A stretch of 64,000 nucleotides of DNA from Streptomyces celluloflavus (GTDB taxonomy: Bacteria; Actinomycetota; Actinomycetes; Streptomycetales; Streptomycetaceae). The notes below the pieces were generated by a model. That model did not search any database, had not been told where the DNA came from, and saw only the letters and a list, made by a program, of their open reading frames with translations. The position numbers and the translations under genes are program-made. The DNA lies in assembly GCA_000720995.1 (NCBI GenBank), contig JOEL01000004.1, positions 1 through 64,000 of the forward strand. Reading direction: 5' to 3'. Below are positions 8,028-16,692 of the stretch, in pieces (position 1 is the first letter of the stretch; each line of letters starts with the position of its first letter).

Positions 8028-9210
8028 CGGGCACCTCCATCTTGACTGTGGTGCCCTTGCCGGGCTCCGACTCCACGGTGAGTTTTCCGCCGACGCTGCC
8101 GGCCCGGTCGCGCATCGAGACCAGGCCGAGGTGACGGCCGGCCCGGCGGACCGCGCGGGTGTCGAAGCCGCGGCCGTCGTCGGCGATGCGCAGCAGCGCG
8201 CCCTGGCCGTACCGGGCGAGGGTGACCGCGACGCGCCCGGCCCCGGAGTGCCGCAGGGCGTTGTGCAGCGCCTCCTGGGCGACCCTGAGCAGCGCCTCCT
8301 CCTGGGCGGACGGCAGTACGCGCACGCCGTGCGCCTCGAAGGTGACGCACGCGGTGTGGGCCCGGTCCAGGACCTGGACCTGGGAGCGCAGGGTGGCGAC
8401 CAGGCCGTCCTCGTCCAGGGCCGCGGGCCGCAGCTCGATGACGGCGGCGCGCAGTTCGTCGGCGGCCTCGGCGGCCAGCAGGGCGACCTGGTGGAGTTCG
8501 CCCTTGGCGCGGGCCGGGTCGCGGTCGACCAGCGCGGTGGCGGCCTGGGCGGTCAGCCGGAGCGAGAAGAGCTTCTGGGCGACCGCGTCGTGCAGCTCGT
8601 GGGCGAGCCGGGCCCGCTCCCCCGCGATGGTCAGCTCGCGGCTGCGCTCGTAGAGGCGGGCGTTGGTCAGCGCGATGGCGGCGTGCTCGGCGAGTATGCC
8701 GAGCAGCCGCTCGTCCTCCTCGGTGAAGCCGCAGCCGTCCCCTGCGGTGAAGGGGCAGCCGTCCCCGCCGGACGGCCCGGACGCAGAGGGCTTGTCGCGG
8801 CGCTTGTTGGCCAGGAAGAGCGCGCCGAGGATCTCGTCCCCGTCGGCGACCGGCAGGCCGATGAAGTCGGACATGTCCGGGTGGGCGGCGGGCCAGCCGC
8901 CGAAGCGGGGATCCGCACGGACGTCGGCGAGGCGCTCGGGGGTGGCGCTGTGCAGCATCGCGGCGAGGATGCCGTGCTGGCGAGGCAGCGGGCCGATGGC
9001 CTTCCACTCCTCGTCGCTGATGCCGTCCACCACGAACTGGGCGAAGCCGCCGTGGTCGTCCGGCACGCCCAGGGCCGCGTACTCGGCGTCCAGCAGTTCA
9101 CGGGCCGAGGCGACGATCGTCTTGAGGACGTCGCGCACTTCGAGATGCCTGCTCATCGCCAGGATCGCGCTGCTCACCGCGGGGATCCCCGCCCCTGGTC
9201 CGTTGGTCAT
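8020..9210 (-). CDS. GAF-domain sensor histidine kinase (HisKA_3)
   Basis: The 396-residue cytoplasmic kinase has a GAF domain (about 20-185), a HisKA_3 dimerisation domain (ERARLAHELHDAVAQKLFSL, phosphoacceptor probably H207) and an HATPase domain (LLRVAQEALHNALRHSGAG, ADDGRGFD, GLVSMRDRAGSVGGKL). There is no membrane segment, so it senses an internal signal. The GAF domain contains an unusual tandem GDGC-x-FT motif (about 150-162) with two cysteines, which could bind metal or sense redox state. DevS-like kinases have this domain order, but heme binding cannot be inferred from this. ATG 9210 is preferred over an upstream in-frame ATG because it starts the conserved region. Confidence 0.93.
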   Translation of the reverse strand: MTNGPGAGIPAVSSAILAMSRHLEVRDVLKTIVASARELLDAEYAALGVPDDHGGFAQFVVDGISDEEWKAIGPLPRQHGILAAMLHSATPERLADVRADPRFGGWPAAHPDMSDFIGLPVADGDEILGALFLANKRRDKPSASGPSGGDGCPFTAGDGCGFTEEDERLLGILAEHAAIALTNARLYERSRELTIAGERARLAHELHDAVAQKLFSLRLTAQAATALVDRDPARAKGELHQVALLAAEAADELRAAVIELRPAALDEDGLVATLRSQVQVLDRAHTACVTFEAHGVRVLPSAQEEALLRVAQEALHNALRHSGAGRVAVTLARYGQGALLRIADDGRGFDTRAVRRAGRHLGLVSMRDRAGSVGGKLTVESEPGKGTTVKMEVPGG

Positions 9211-9375
9211 GGCTTCACGGTACCGGCGCCGTGATGGGCCCGTATCGGCCAACGGGCGCCGGTGCCTCGGTCCACCGGCCTAGGCCGGACGGCCTCCGTC
9301 TTTCCTGGAGCGGGCGCGCTGCCGCTGTCGCGCGGCCGGGCAGCGCCAAGGAGCAGAAGTCATTAATGGGAATAG

Positions 9376-9393
9376 GTCCCCTTATATAGGGAC
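9376..9393. promoter_or_regulatory. Palindrome with ATATA centre upstream of nitroreductase
   Basis: GTCCCCTTATATAGGGAC is an inverted repeat (gtccc/gggac) with an AT-rich centre, in the divergent region between the kinase and the nitroreductase. A very similar site, with longer arms, lies at 49597-49623. The AT-rich core stands out in this genome and fits a regulator-binding site or an operator over a promoter. Confidence 0.45.
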
Positions 9394-9512
9394 AGGTGTG
9401 GACAGTCCTCTCCCTTCGCATACGAGGCGGCGGGACCGGCTGCGACGCCGCACGTGGCGCGAATTCGGGGATCTCCGCCTCCTGCCGCCGTCCCCGGTTC
9501 CAGACTCGGTAC

Positions 9513-10214
9513 ATGTCTGACGCAACGAGGAACTGGATACCGACCCACGGCGACCCCTACCGGCCGGTGCCGTACCGGCCCGAGCGGATGCCCACCGGCG
9601 AATCGCTCGCCCGCGCCGCCGAACTGCGGGAGCGGATGGACCGGCGGCGGACGGTCCGGCAGTTTTCCACCGATCCGGTCCCGGAGCAGGTGGTGCGGGA
9701 CGCGATCGCCTGCGCCGCCACCGCGCCGTCCGGGGCGCATCAGCAGCCGTGGACGTTCGTCCTGGTCAAGGACCCGGAGGTGCGCCGCCGCATCCGGGCG
9801 GCGGCCGAGAAGGAGGAGCGCGCCGCCTACGAGGGGAGGCTCGGCGAGGAGTGGCTGGCGGCGCTGCGGCCGCTGGGCACGGACGAGGTGAAGCCCCATC
9901 TGACCGACGCACCGCAGCTGATCGTCGTCTTCCAGCAGCGGCACTGGCTGGGGGCCGACGGCACCAAGCGCAAGCACTACTACGTGGACGAATCGGTCGG
10001 TATCGCGGTCGGCATGCTGCTGTCCGCGCTGCATCTGTCGGGGCTGGCGGCGCTTGTGCACACACCGAGCCCCATGCGGTTCCTCCAGGAGGTCCTGGAG
10101 CGGCCCGCCAACGAGAAAGCCTTCGCGGTCATTCCGGTGGGCTATCCGGCACCGGACTGCGAAGTGCCCGATTTGGTCCGAAAGTCCCTTGACCAGGTGA
10201 TGGTTGAGGTCTGA
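9513..10214 (+). CDS. Nitroreductase family FMN enzyme
   Basis: The 233-residue protein is a nitroreductase-fold flavoenzyme. FMN-contacting motifs are RRRTVRQFSTDPVPEQVV, ATAPSGAHQQPWTFVLVKD and, near the C-terminus, LHLSGLAALVHTPSPMRFL. HYYVDESVGIAVGMLLSAL forms the dimer helix. Within the family the sequence resembles the branch that contains iodotyrosine deiodinase-like proteins more than classical NfsA/NfnB, but the substrate is unknown. ATG 9513 begins a natural N-terminus; the weak Shine-Dalgarno suggests a short leader. It is monocistronic and divergent from the two-component genes. Confidence 0.9.
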   Translation: MSDATRNWIPTHGDPYRPVPYRPERMPTGESLARAAELRERMDRRRTVRQFSTDPVPEQVVRDAIACAATAPSGAHQQPWTFVLVKDPEVRRRIRAAAEKEERAAYEGRLGEEWLAALRPLGTDEVKPHLTDAPQLIVVFQQRHWLGADGTKRKHYYVDESVGIAVGMLLSALHLSGLAALVHTPSPMRFLQEVLERPANEKAFAVIPVGYPAPDCEVPDLVRKSLDQVMVEV

Positions 10215-10224
10215 CGCCCGAAAA

Positions 10225-10395
10225 GTGTGCATGAGCTAACACCACGGACGGGATAAACGTCCGCCCGATGTGACCCCGCGCATAGGGCGCAGGTCACTTA
10301 CGACCCGGGTTAGTGGCCGGATAAAGACGGTGTGAGCTGGGAAGCGACCGTCTGCGACGCGGCGCGCGACCCCCCGGTTCCACTAACCCGGATCG
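10225..10395 (+). promoter_or_regulatory. Highly structured leader upstream of the lytic transglycosylase
   Basis: Several nested complementary segments lie here. Ccgggttagtgg (about 10304-10315) pairs perfectly with ccactaacccgg (about 10380-10391). Inside it agacggt pairs with accgtct. Upstream, cggacg/cgtccg and gtgacc/ggtcac form small hairpins, and agctaacacc can pair with ggtgtgagct. This looks like a structured 5' leader. Genes for secreted cell-wall hydrolases in Streptomyces are known to carry ydaO-type c-di-AMP riboswitches, but I do not see the ydaO consensus clearly, so the class is open. Confidence 0.45.
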
Positions 10396-10527
10396 TATTT
10401 CGCAGCCTTGCCCGGCGAATTTTCGGCCGCTAAGAATGGCTCCCGTCGCTCGGCGCCGTGATCACACCTCGGCGTTCTCCGCCACCCACGGCCCGTGCGG
10501 CGCTCCCCATCGGAAGGTCCATTCGTC

Positions 10528-11232
10528 ATGCCCAAGTCCGCCATTCCCGGAGTCGGTCGCCTGAACCGGACGCACAAGCTGTCCGCCGCCGGCGTCGCCG
10601 TGGCCGGCGCCGCCGCGCTGGTCTTCGCCGCCGTCCCGGGTGCCGACGCGGACCAGGGCGCGCACCGGACCGCCGCCCAGGACGTGCGCCCGGTCGCCTT
10701 CGCCACGGTCGGCTCCGTCGCCGAGGCCCAGCAGGCGACGATCGCCAAGCAGGCCGACGCCTCCGCCGAGAAGGGCAAGGCCGAGGCCGCCGCCAAGGCC
10801 AAGACCGCCGCCGACAAGGAGCGCACGCAGCAGACGGCCGCGAGCCGGTCCACCCTGCGCAACACCCTCTCGGCCACCGCCACCGCGGTGCAGCCGGCCG
10901 CCACCGCGTACACCAACAACCTGGACGGCTGGATCAAGGAAGCCCTGGACATCATGGGCCGCCACGGCATACCGGGCTCCTACGACGGCATCCACCGCAA
11001 CATCATGCGGGAGTCGACCGGTAACCCGCAGGCCGTCAACGGCTGGGACGTCAACGCCCAGAACGGCACCCCGTCCAAGGGCCTGCTCCAGGTCATCCAG
11101 CCGACCTTCCAGGCGTACCACGTCGACGGCACCTCCTGGGACATCTTCGACCCGGTCGCCAACATCACCGCCGCCTGCAAGTACGCGGCCGCCGTCTACG
11201 GCTCGATGGACAACGTCAACTCGGCCTACTGA
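10528..11232 (+). CDS. Secreted lytic transglycosylase (SLT domain)
   Basis: The 234-residue precursor has an N-terminal signal segment (LSAAGVAVAGAAALVFAAVPGADA), a long Ala/Lys-rich helical linker (about 60-115) and a C-terminal SLT-type domain (WIKEALDIMGRHGIPGSYDG, IMRESTGNPQAVNGWD, GTPSKGLLQVIQPTFQAY, NITAACKYAAAVYG). The catalytic Glu is in the RESTGNP motif. It should cleave peptidoglycan outside the cell during growth or spore development. ATG 10528 follows GGAAGG by ten bases. A roughly 300-base leader with strong RNA structure precedes it, suggesting post-initiation control. A 25-bp terminator follows. Confidence 0.92.
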   Translation: MPKSAIPGVGRLNRTHKLSAAGVAVAGAAALVFAAVPGADADQGAHRTAAQDVRPVAFATVGSVAEAQQATIAKQADASAEKGKAEAAAKAKTAADKERTQQTAASRSTLRNTLSATATAVQPAATAYTNNLDGWIKEALDIMGRHGIPGSYDGIHRNIMRESTGNPQAVNGWDVNAQNGTPSKGLLQVIQPTFQAYHVDGTSWDIFDPVANITAACKYAAAVYGSMDNVNSAY

Positions 11233-11250
11233 GCCGGGAGTTCGTCCCGC

Positions 11251-11304
11251 ACACACCGCCGAGGGGCGGCACCCGACACCGGGTGCCGCCCCTCGGCGGT
11301 GTGT
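11251..11304. terminator. Perfect 25-bp stem terminator
   Basis: The 25-base arms 11251-11275 and 11280-11304 are exact complements with a four-base loop (acac). It lies between the convergent SLT gene and FHA-ABC gene and should end both transcripts. Confidence 0.9.
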
Positions 11305-11335
11305 GCGGTGCGCTCCGGTACGGAGCACGGCCGCG

Positions 11336-13930
11336 CTACTTGCGCATGACCTCCGGCTCGTGGCGGCGCAGCAGCCGGGCGACGGCGAAGGCGAGCGCGA
11401 GGCCCAGGCAGGTCAGAATGATCATGTCCATCACGTAGACGCCGGTCTGGTGCTTCCACAGCGGGTCGGGGTTGGCGGGAATGCCCTGGGCGGGGTTGCC
11501 CGGGTCCCACGGCAGCAGCGTGTTCATATCGGCGGTCGCGCCCATCGCCGCGACGGCCCAGCGCGACGGCATCAGCCAGGAGAACTGGCTGACGCCCACG
11601 GTGTCGAAGAGCTGGAAGAGCACGCCGGTGAAGACGACCTGGACGATGGCGAACATGACCAGCAGCGGCATGGTCTTCTCGGCCGTCCTGACCAGCGCGG
11701 AGATGACCAGGCCGAACATCATCGAGGTGAGGCCGAGCGCGATGACCGCCAGGGCCATCTCGACGGCCGGCAGGTGTGCCAGCAGCAGGCCCTCGGCGGG
11801 CATCGTCCGGGGGGTGAAGCCGATCGCCGTGATGATCAGGCCCTGGAAGGCCGTGACGACGCCGAGCACGATCACCTTGGACATCAGGTACGCCGACCGC
11901 GACAGGCCGGTGGCCCGCTCGCGCTCGTAGATGACCCGCTCCTTGATCAGTTCACGGACGGAGTTGGCCGCGCCGGAGAAGCACATGCCGACCGCCAGGA
12001 CCAGCATGATCGTGCTCGCGTCGCGGTTCGTCCGGCTCTTGTTGTCCGGTCCGTACCCGAAGCCGTAGTCGCTCGGGATCAGGATCGATACCACGCCGAG
12101 CACCGCGGGCAGGGCCACCATCAGGGCCAGGAAGCCCCGGTCGGAGGCGAGCACCGAGACATAGCGCCGCATCAGCGTCCACAGCTGCGAGCCCCAGCTC
12201 TGGGACTTCTGCATCCGGGCCGGCGGCCGCTGGACCGCCACCGACTGCGCGGCCACGGCGTCGATGTCCGCGGCGTACATCTGGTAGTGCGGGGATCCGC
12301 GCCAGCGGCCCATCCAGTCGTAGTCGCGGTAGTTCTCGAAGGCCGAGAAGACATCCGCCCAGGTGTCGTACTGGAAGAAGTTCAGCGCCTCCCCGGGCGG
12401 GCCGAAGTAGGCCACACCGCCGCCCGGCGCCATCACCAGCAGCTTGTCGCAGAGGGCGAGTTCGGCCACCGAGTGGGTGACGACCAGCACCGTACGGCCG
12501 TCGTCGGCGAGGCCGCGCAGCAGCTGCATGACATCGCGGTCCATGCCCGGGTCGAGGCCGGAGGTCGGCTCGTCCAGGAAGATCAGCGACGGTTTGGTGA
12601 GCAGTTCCAGGGCGACCGAGACGCGTTTGCGCTGGCCGCCGGAGAGCGAGGTGACCTTCTTGTCCTTGTGGATGTCGAGCTTGAGCTCGCGCAGCACCTC
12701 GCCGATCCGGGCCTCGCGCTCGGACTCCGCGGTGTCTCCGGGGAAGCGGAGCTTGGCGGCGTACTTGAGGGCCTTGGCGACGGTGAGTTCCTTGTGCAGG
12801 ATGTCGTCCTGCGGGACCAGGCCGATGCGCTGGCGCAGCTCGGCGAACTGCTTGTAGAGGTTCCGGTTGTCGTAGAGGACGTCGCCCTCGTTGGCGGGGC
12901 GGTAGCCGGTCAGCGCCTTGAGCAGCGTCGACTTGCCGGAGCCGGACGGGCCGATGACGGCGATCAGCGACTTCTCGGGGACGCCGAAGGAGACGTCCTT
13001 GAGGATCTGCTTGCCGCCGTCGACGGTGACCGTGAGGTGGCGGGCCGAGAAGGAGACCTCGCCGGTGTCGACGAACTCCTCCAGGCGGTCGCCTACCAGC
13101 CGGAAGGTCGAGTGGCCGACGCCGATGATGTCGTTCGGGCCGATCGGCTTCGTACCGGACTTGGGGACCGGCTGGCCGTTGACGTAGGTGCCGTTGTGGC
13201 TGCCCAGGTCGCGGATCTCGAAGCGGCCGTCGGGGGTGGCCCGGAACTCGGCGTGGTGCCGGGAGACCTGGAGGTCGGAGACGACCAGTTCGTTCTCCAG
13301 CGCACGGCCGATGCGCATGACCCGGCCGAGGTCGAGGCGGTGGAACATCGTCGGGCTGCGGTCGCCGTGGACCGGCGGGGCCTCGCCGTCCGGCTGCCGG
13401 GCGGGGCTCTCCTGCGGCCGCGCGGCCTGCGGTGCGGGCGCGGCCTGCCGGGGCGGGGGCTGCCGGGCCTGCTGCGGCGGGACGTACGGCTGCTGCTCCG
13501 CGGGCGGCGCCTGCCAGCTCTGCTGACCGGGCTGCCGGTGCGCGGGCGGTGCCTGCCACCCCGGGGCGGCCTGCTGCGGCGGGGCCGTCGCGGGCTGCGC
13601 GCGGTAGGCGTCGGCCGCCTGCGCCGCGCCCGCGGACAGGCTCACCCGGGGGCCGTCGGTGGCATTGCCCAGATGCACCGTCGCACCCGGGCCGATCTCC
13701 ATCTGATGGATGCGCCGGCCCTGGACATAGGTGCCGTTGGTGCTGCCCTGGTCTTCGATGATCCAGCTGTGACCGGCCCACCGTACGGTGGCGTGCCGCC
13801 AGGAGACCCGGGCGTCGTCGAGCACCATGTCGCCCTGCGGATCGCGCCCCACGGTGTAGGACCGGGACGGGTCGAGCGGCCAGGTTCTACCGTTCAGTTC
13901 GAGTACGAGTTCAGACACTCCATGCCCCAT
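11336..13930 (-). CDS. FHA-domain ABC exporter (ATPase-permease fusion)
   Basis: The 864-residue protein has two forkhead-associated domains: about 1-95, with GSTNGTYVQG, and about 195-290, with SRHHAEF and GSHNGTYVNG. A Gln/Pro-rich linker (105-185) joins them. Next comes an ABC-G-type ATPase (Walker A GPSGSGKST 327-335, signature LSGGQRKRVSVA, Walker B LIFLDEPTSGLD). The C-terminus is an ABC2 membrane domain with about six spans. The half-transporter organisation resembles mycobacterial Rv1747, whose FHA domains bind phosphothreonines laid down by Ser/Thr kinases. The substrate is unknown. ATG 13930 starts the first FHA strand. It is divergent from serB. Confidence 0.94.
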   Translation of the reverse strand: MGHGVSELVLELNGRTWPLDPSRSYTVGRDPQGDMVLDDARVSWRHATVRWAGHSWIIEDQGSTNGTYVQGRRIHQMEIGPGATVHLGNATDGPRVSLSAGAAQAADAYRAQPATAPPQQAAPGWQAPPAHRQPGQQSWQAPPAEQQPYVPPQQARQPPPRQAAPAPQAARPQESPARQPDGEAPPVHGDRSPTMFHRLDLGRVMRIGRALENELVVSDLQVSRHHAEFRATPDGRFEIRDLGSHNGTYVNGQPVPKSGTKPIGPNDIIGVGHSTFRLVGDRLEEFVDTGEVSFSARHLTVTVDGGKQILKDVSFGVPEKSLIAVIGPSGSGKSTLLKALTGYRPANEGDVLYDNRNLYKQFAELRQRIGLVPQDDILHKELTVAKALKYAAKLRFPGDTAESEREARIGEVLRELKLDIHKDKKVTSLSGGQRKRVSVALELLTKPSLIFLDEPTSGLDPGMDRDVMQLLRGLADDGRTVLVVTHSVAELALCDKLLVMAPGGGVAYFGPPGEALNFFQYDTWADVFSAFENYRDYDWMGRWRGSPHYQMYAADIDAVAAQSVAVQRPPARMQKSQSWGSQLWTLMRRYVSVLASDRGFLALMVALPAVLGVVSILIPSDYGFGYGPDNKSRTNRDASTIMLVLAVGMCFSGAANSVRELIKERVIYERERATGLSRSAYLMSKVIVLGVVTAFQGLIITAIGFTPRTMPAEGLLLAHLPAVEMALAVIALGLTSMMFGLVISALVRTAEKTMPLLVMFAIVQVVFTGVLFQLFDTVGVSQFSWLMPSRWAVAAMGATADMNTLLPWDPGNPAQGIPANPDPLWKHQTGVYVMDMIILTCLGLALAFAVARLLRRHEPEVMRK

Positions 13931-14280
13931 TACATAGTCCCCCGAGTGACGCCCTGCATGGGAAGTCCAGGGATGGCGATCATCGTGACGAACTATTTCA
14001 GGCTCGGCCCGCCGACCGGAAACCGGGACGCGGCCGGGGGCGCGACTGGAGTGCAGGGCGCTCCTGTTGGCGGTCGCCAAACGCTTCCGGAGGGGCGGAA
14101 GAGCGGACGGATCCCCCGGTTCCCGGGAATCACGCGCGTTCCGGCGCAACTCGGTACGCGGCGGGTCACCCACCGTCGCCGCCCGCCGCCCGCCGCCACC
14201 GCCGGACGGCGGCGGCTCACCGGTCCGACCCACGGACACCTGTACGGACGGCCGGGCCGGGCGGTTACCGTAAGGGCACC
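13931..14280. other. Divergent intergenic region between FHA-ABC and serB
   Basis: These 350 bases hold the two promoters but no gene. The ribosome-binding site of serB is probably aaggg four bases before its ATG. I see no convincing operator palindrome. Confidence 0.4.
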
Positions 14281-15528
14281 ATGAGCGCATCGCAGATTCC
14301 CCCTGCCACCGCCGTACCGGGCGATGACGTACCCACCCTTCTCGTGAAGATCTTCGGGAAGGACCGGCCCGGCATCACCGCCGGACTCTTCGACACCCTC
14401 GCCGCCTACTCCGTCGATGTCGTGGACATCGAGCAGGTGGTGACCCGAGGCCGCATCGTGCTGTGCGTGCTGGTCACCGCGCCCGCCCCCGCCCGGGACG
14501 CCATCGGCTCGTCCGAGGGCGACCTGCGGGCCACCGTGCACAGCTGGGCCGATTCGCTGCACCTCCAGGCCGAGATCATCTCCGGCCGGGGTGACAACCG
14601 GCCGCGCGGCAGCGGCCGTTCGCACGTCACCGTGCTGGGGCACCCGCTCACCGCGGAGTCGGCGGCCGCCATCGCCGCGGCCATAACGTCCACGGGCGGC
14701 AATATCGACCGTATTTTCCGGCTTGCCAAGTATCCGGTGACCGCGGTCGAGTTCGCGGTCTCCGGTGTGGCGACGGATGCGCTGCGCTCGCGGCTGGCCC
14801 CCGAGGCCGCCGAGCTCGGCGTGGATGTCGCGGTCGTCGCGGCCGGGTTGCAACGCCGGGCCCAGCGGCTGGTCGTCATGGACGTCGATTCGACGCTCAT
14901 CCAGGACGAGGTGATCGAGCTGTTCGCGGCGCACGCCGGCTGCGAGGCCGAGGTCGCCGAGGTGACCGCCGCGGCGATGCGCGGCGAGCTGGACTTCGAG
15001 CAGTCGCTGCACGCCCGGGTCGCGCTGCTGGCCGGGCTGGACGCGTCCGTGGTGGAGACCGTACGCAAGGAGGTACGGCTCACCCCCGGGGCCCGGACCC
15101 TCGTGCGGACGCTCAAGCGGCTCGGCTATCAAGTGGGCGTCGTATCGGGTGGGTTCACGCAGGTCACGGACGCGCTCCGGGAGGAGCTCGGGCTGGACTT
15201 CGCCGCCGCCAACACTCTGGAGATCGTCGATGGCAAGCTCACCGGCCGGGTGACCGGTGACATCGTGGACCGGGCCGGCAAGGCCCGGCTGCTGCGCAGC
15301 TTCGCGGAGCAGGCCGGGGTGCCGCTCGATCAGACCGTCGCGATCGGCGACGGCGCCAACGACCTCGACATGCTCAACGCGGCGGGGCTCGGTGTCGCCT
15401 TCAACGCCAAGCCGGTGGTACGCGAGGCGGCGCACACCGCGGTGAACGTGCCGTTCCTGGACACCGTGCTGTATCTGCTGGGCATCACCCGCGAAGAGGT
15501 CGAGGCCGCGGACACCCATATCGGCTGA
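14281..15528 (+). CDS. serB: Phosphoserine phosphatase SerB
   Basis: The 415-residue enzyme catalyses the last step of serine synthesis, phosphoserine to serine. The N-terminal 180 residues hold two ACT-like domains (LLVKIFGKDRPGITAGLFDT; HVTVLGHPLTAESAAAIAAA), probably serine-sensing. The HAD phosphatase domain has the nucleophile motif DVDST (201-205), VVSGGFTQV (motif II Ser) and GDGANDLDM (356-364, motif IV). The ACT-extended form is typical of actinobacteria. ATG 14281 is the obvious start. It is divergent from the FHA-ABC gene and is followed by a strong terminator. Confidence 0.96.
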   Translation: MSASQIPPATAVPGDDVPTLLVKIFGKDRPGITAGLFDTLAAYSVDVVDIEQVVTRGRIVLCVLVTAPAPARDAIGSSEGDLRATVHSWADSLHLQAEIISGRGDNRPRGSGRSHVTVLGHPLTAESAAAIAAAITSTGGNIDRIFRLAKYPVTAVEFAVSGVATDALRSRLAPEAAELGVDVAVVAAGLQRRAQRLVVMDVDSTLIQDEVIELFAAHAGCEAEVAEVTAAAMRGELDFEQSLHARVALLAGLDASVVETVRKEVRLTPGARTLVRTLKRLGYQVGVVSGGFTQVTDALREELGLDFAAANTLEIVDGKLTGRVTGDIVDRAGKARLLRSFAEQAGVPLDQTVAIGDGANDLDMLNAAGLGVAFNAKPVVREAAHTAVNVPFLDTVLYLLGITREEVEAADTHIG

Positions 15529-15571
15529 GGCGGGCCGGGCCCGGCCGGAGACGGTCCGGGAAACAACGGCG

Positions 15572-15605
15572 GAGAGGGGCCCCGGCGCGTGCCGGGGCCC
15601 CTCTC
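15572..15605. terminator. Perfect 15-bp hairpin between serB and SixA gene
   Basis: Gagaggggccccggc (15572-15586) and its complement (15591-15605) enclose a gcgt loop, between two convergent gene ends. Confidence 0.85.
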
Positions 15606-15682
15606 GGCGTCACGGAAAGTGCCGTCGGCCGTCATGGCTGCGGACGGTCTCCCGTCTCACCCGCGCCGGCCGGCCCGGCGGC

Positions 15683-16201
15683 TCACTCGTGCGGCGTCAG
15701 ATACGCGACGAGGCGGCCGACGCCGTGCTCCACGGACTTCCAGGAGCCGGTGAACTCGATCACGGCCATCGCCGCGGTCGGGAAACCGGAGCGGTTCATC
15801 CGCGCGAGCAGATCGCCCTCCGCCTCGCCCGCGAGCGCGTCGGCGAGGGCGTGCATCCCGGGGTTGTGGCCGACCACCAGGAGGTCCTGCACATCCTCGG
15901 CGGTCTCGTTCAGCAGCGCGAGGAGCTCGCCGAGGGAGGCTTCGTAGAGCCGCTCGTCGTAGACGGTCTTGGGCCGCTGGGGGAGCTCGGAGACGAAGAG
16001 CTTCCAGGTCTCGCGGGTACGGGCGGCGGTCGAGCACAGGGTCAGATCGGGGGTGATCCCGGTTCCGGCCAGCCGGCGGCCGGCGGCCGGGGCGTCCATA
16101 CGGCCGCGGTCGGCCAGCGGGCGCTCGTGGTCGCTGTCCTGCGACCATTCGGCCTTTGCGTGTCGGAGAAGGACAATCCGGCGGGGTGTATCGGCGCTCA
16201 T
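15683..16201 (-). CDS. SixA-type histidine phosphatase
   Basis: The 172-residue protein belongs to the histidine phosphatase (phosphoglycerate-mutase-like) superfamily. The RHG-like motif appears as LLRHAKAEWSQDSDHERPL with catalytic H14, and the second catalytic His is H112 in VVGHNPGMHAL. R61 and R63 in the TAARTRET segment suit the phosphate pocket. The HAKAEW form is that of SixA, which in E. coli dephosphorylates a histidine phosphotransfer domain; the actinobacterial substrate is unproven. ATG 16201 lies just before the conserved strand. It appears monocistronic. Confidence 0.9.
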   Translation of the reverse strand: MSADTPRRIVLLRHAKAEWSQDSDHERPLADRGRMDAPAAGRRLAGTGITPDLTLCSTAARTRETWKLFVSELPQRPKTVYDERLYEASLGELLALLNETAEDVQDLLVVGHNPGMHALADALAGEAEGDLLARMNRSGFPTAAMAVIEFTGSWKSVEHGVGRLVAYLTPHE

Positions 16202-16289
16202 GCGTCCCAGCTTCGCACGAAAGGCGGCACGGGGCGCGGGGTGTTGAGGCGCTCCGTCCTGCCGGGTGAGCGCCGGGCGCGGGCGGGCA

Positions 16290-16514
16290 TCAGGCACCGA
16301 CGCCCACGAACCGCGCGAGGTATTCCAGCAGGGCGCCCAGGCTCTGCGGGGCGCTCGCCGCACGCGCCTCGGCGGAGCCCGCCAGGAGCGTCAGCAGGGC
16401 GACGAAGGAGACCACCGGCAGGGCCAGCGCCCACCACGGCAGCCGGGTCCGCAGGCCACGGGCCTTCTCGACGGACGAGGTGCCGAACGCGGCGGACATG
16501 CGGATCGCCTCCAT
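16290..16514 (-). CDS. Small single-span membrane protein
   Basis: The 74-residue product has one clear membrane helix (LPWWALALPVVSFVALLTLLAG, about 25-46) after a basic N-terminus (VEKARGLRTR) and a short Ala-rich outer segment. I recognise no domain; comparable small proteins are common in Streptomyces. ATG 16514 and an in-frame ATG at 16499 are both possible starts. It is separated from the SixA gene by 88 bases. Confidence 0.65.
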   Translation of the reverse strand: MEAIRMSAAFGTSSVEKARGLRTRLPWWALALPVVSFVALLTLLAGSAEARAASAPQSLGALLEYLARFVGVGA

Positions 16515-16530
16515 GGCGCATCGAAGAACC

Positions 16531-16553
16531 GCGCGCCGCCGTCGGCGGCGCGC
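16531..16553. terminator. 10-bp hairpin, probable end of MFS operon
   Basis: Gcgcgccgcc (16531-16540) and ggcggcgcgc (16544-16553) pair around a three-base spacer, about 140 bases after the leftward small-protein gene and just before the start of the next leftward gene. Confidence 0.55.
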
Positions 16554-16692
16554 CCACCGCGGTGGTGCGGTGTTCTTCGAGGCTACGGATCTTCGGCCGC
16601 CGGTCCCATCCGGGAAACCACCTACTCACCCCTGGGTCCCGCCCCCTAGGGGACAGGGGGTTTCCCCCACCCCGCGGCGGTCCGGGGCGCGG

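Noticed and set aside
10225-10395. A confident ydaO riboswitch call
   Set aside because: The expected conserved elements of ydaO could not be matched; only general RNA structure and gene context point that way.
10640-14284. A 1214-codon open frame on the plus strand across the SLT and FHA-ABC genes
   Set aside because: It is antisense to genes with clear domains and has no recognisable protein; long antisense frames are expected in such GC-rich coding DNA.
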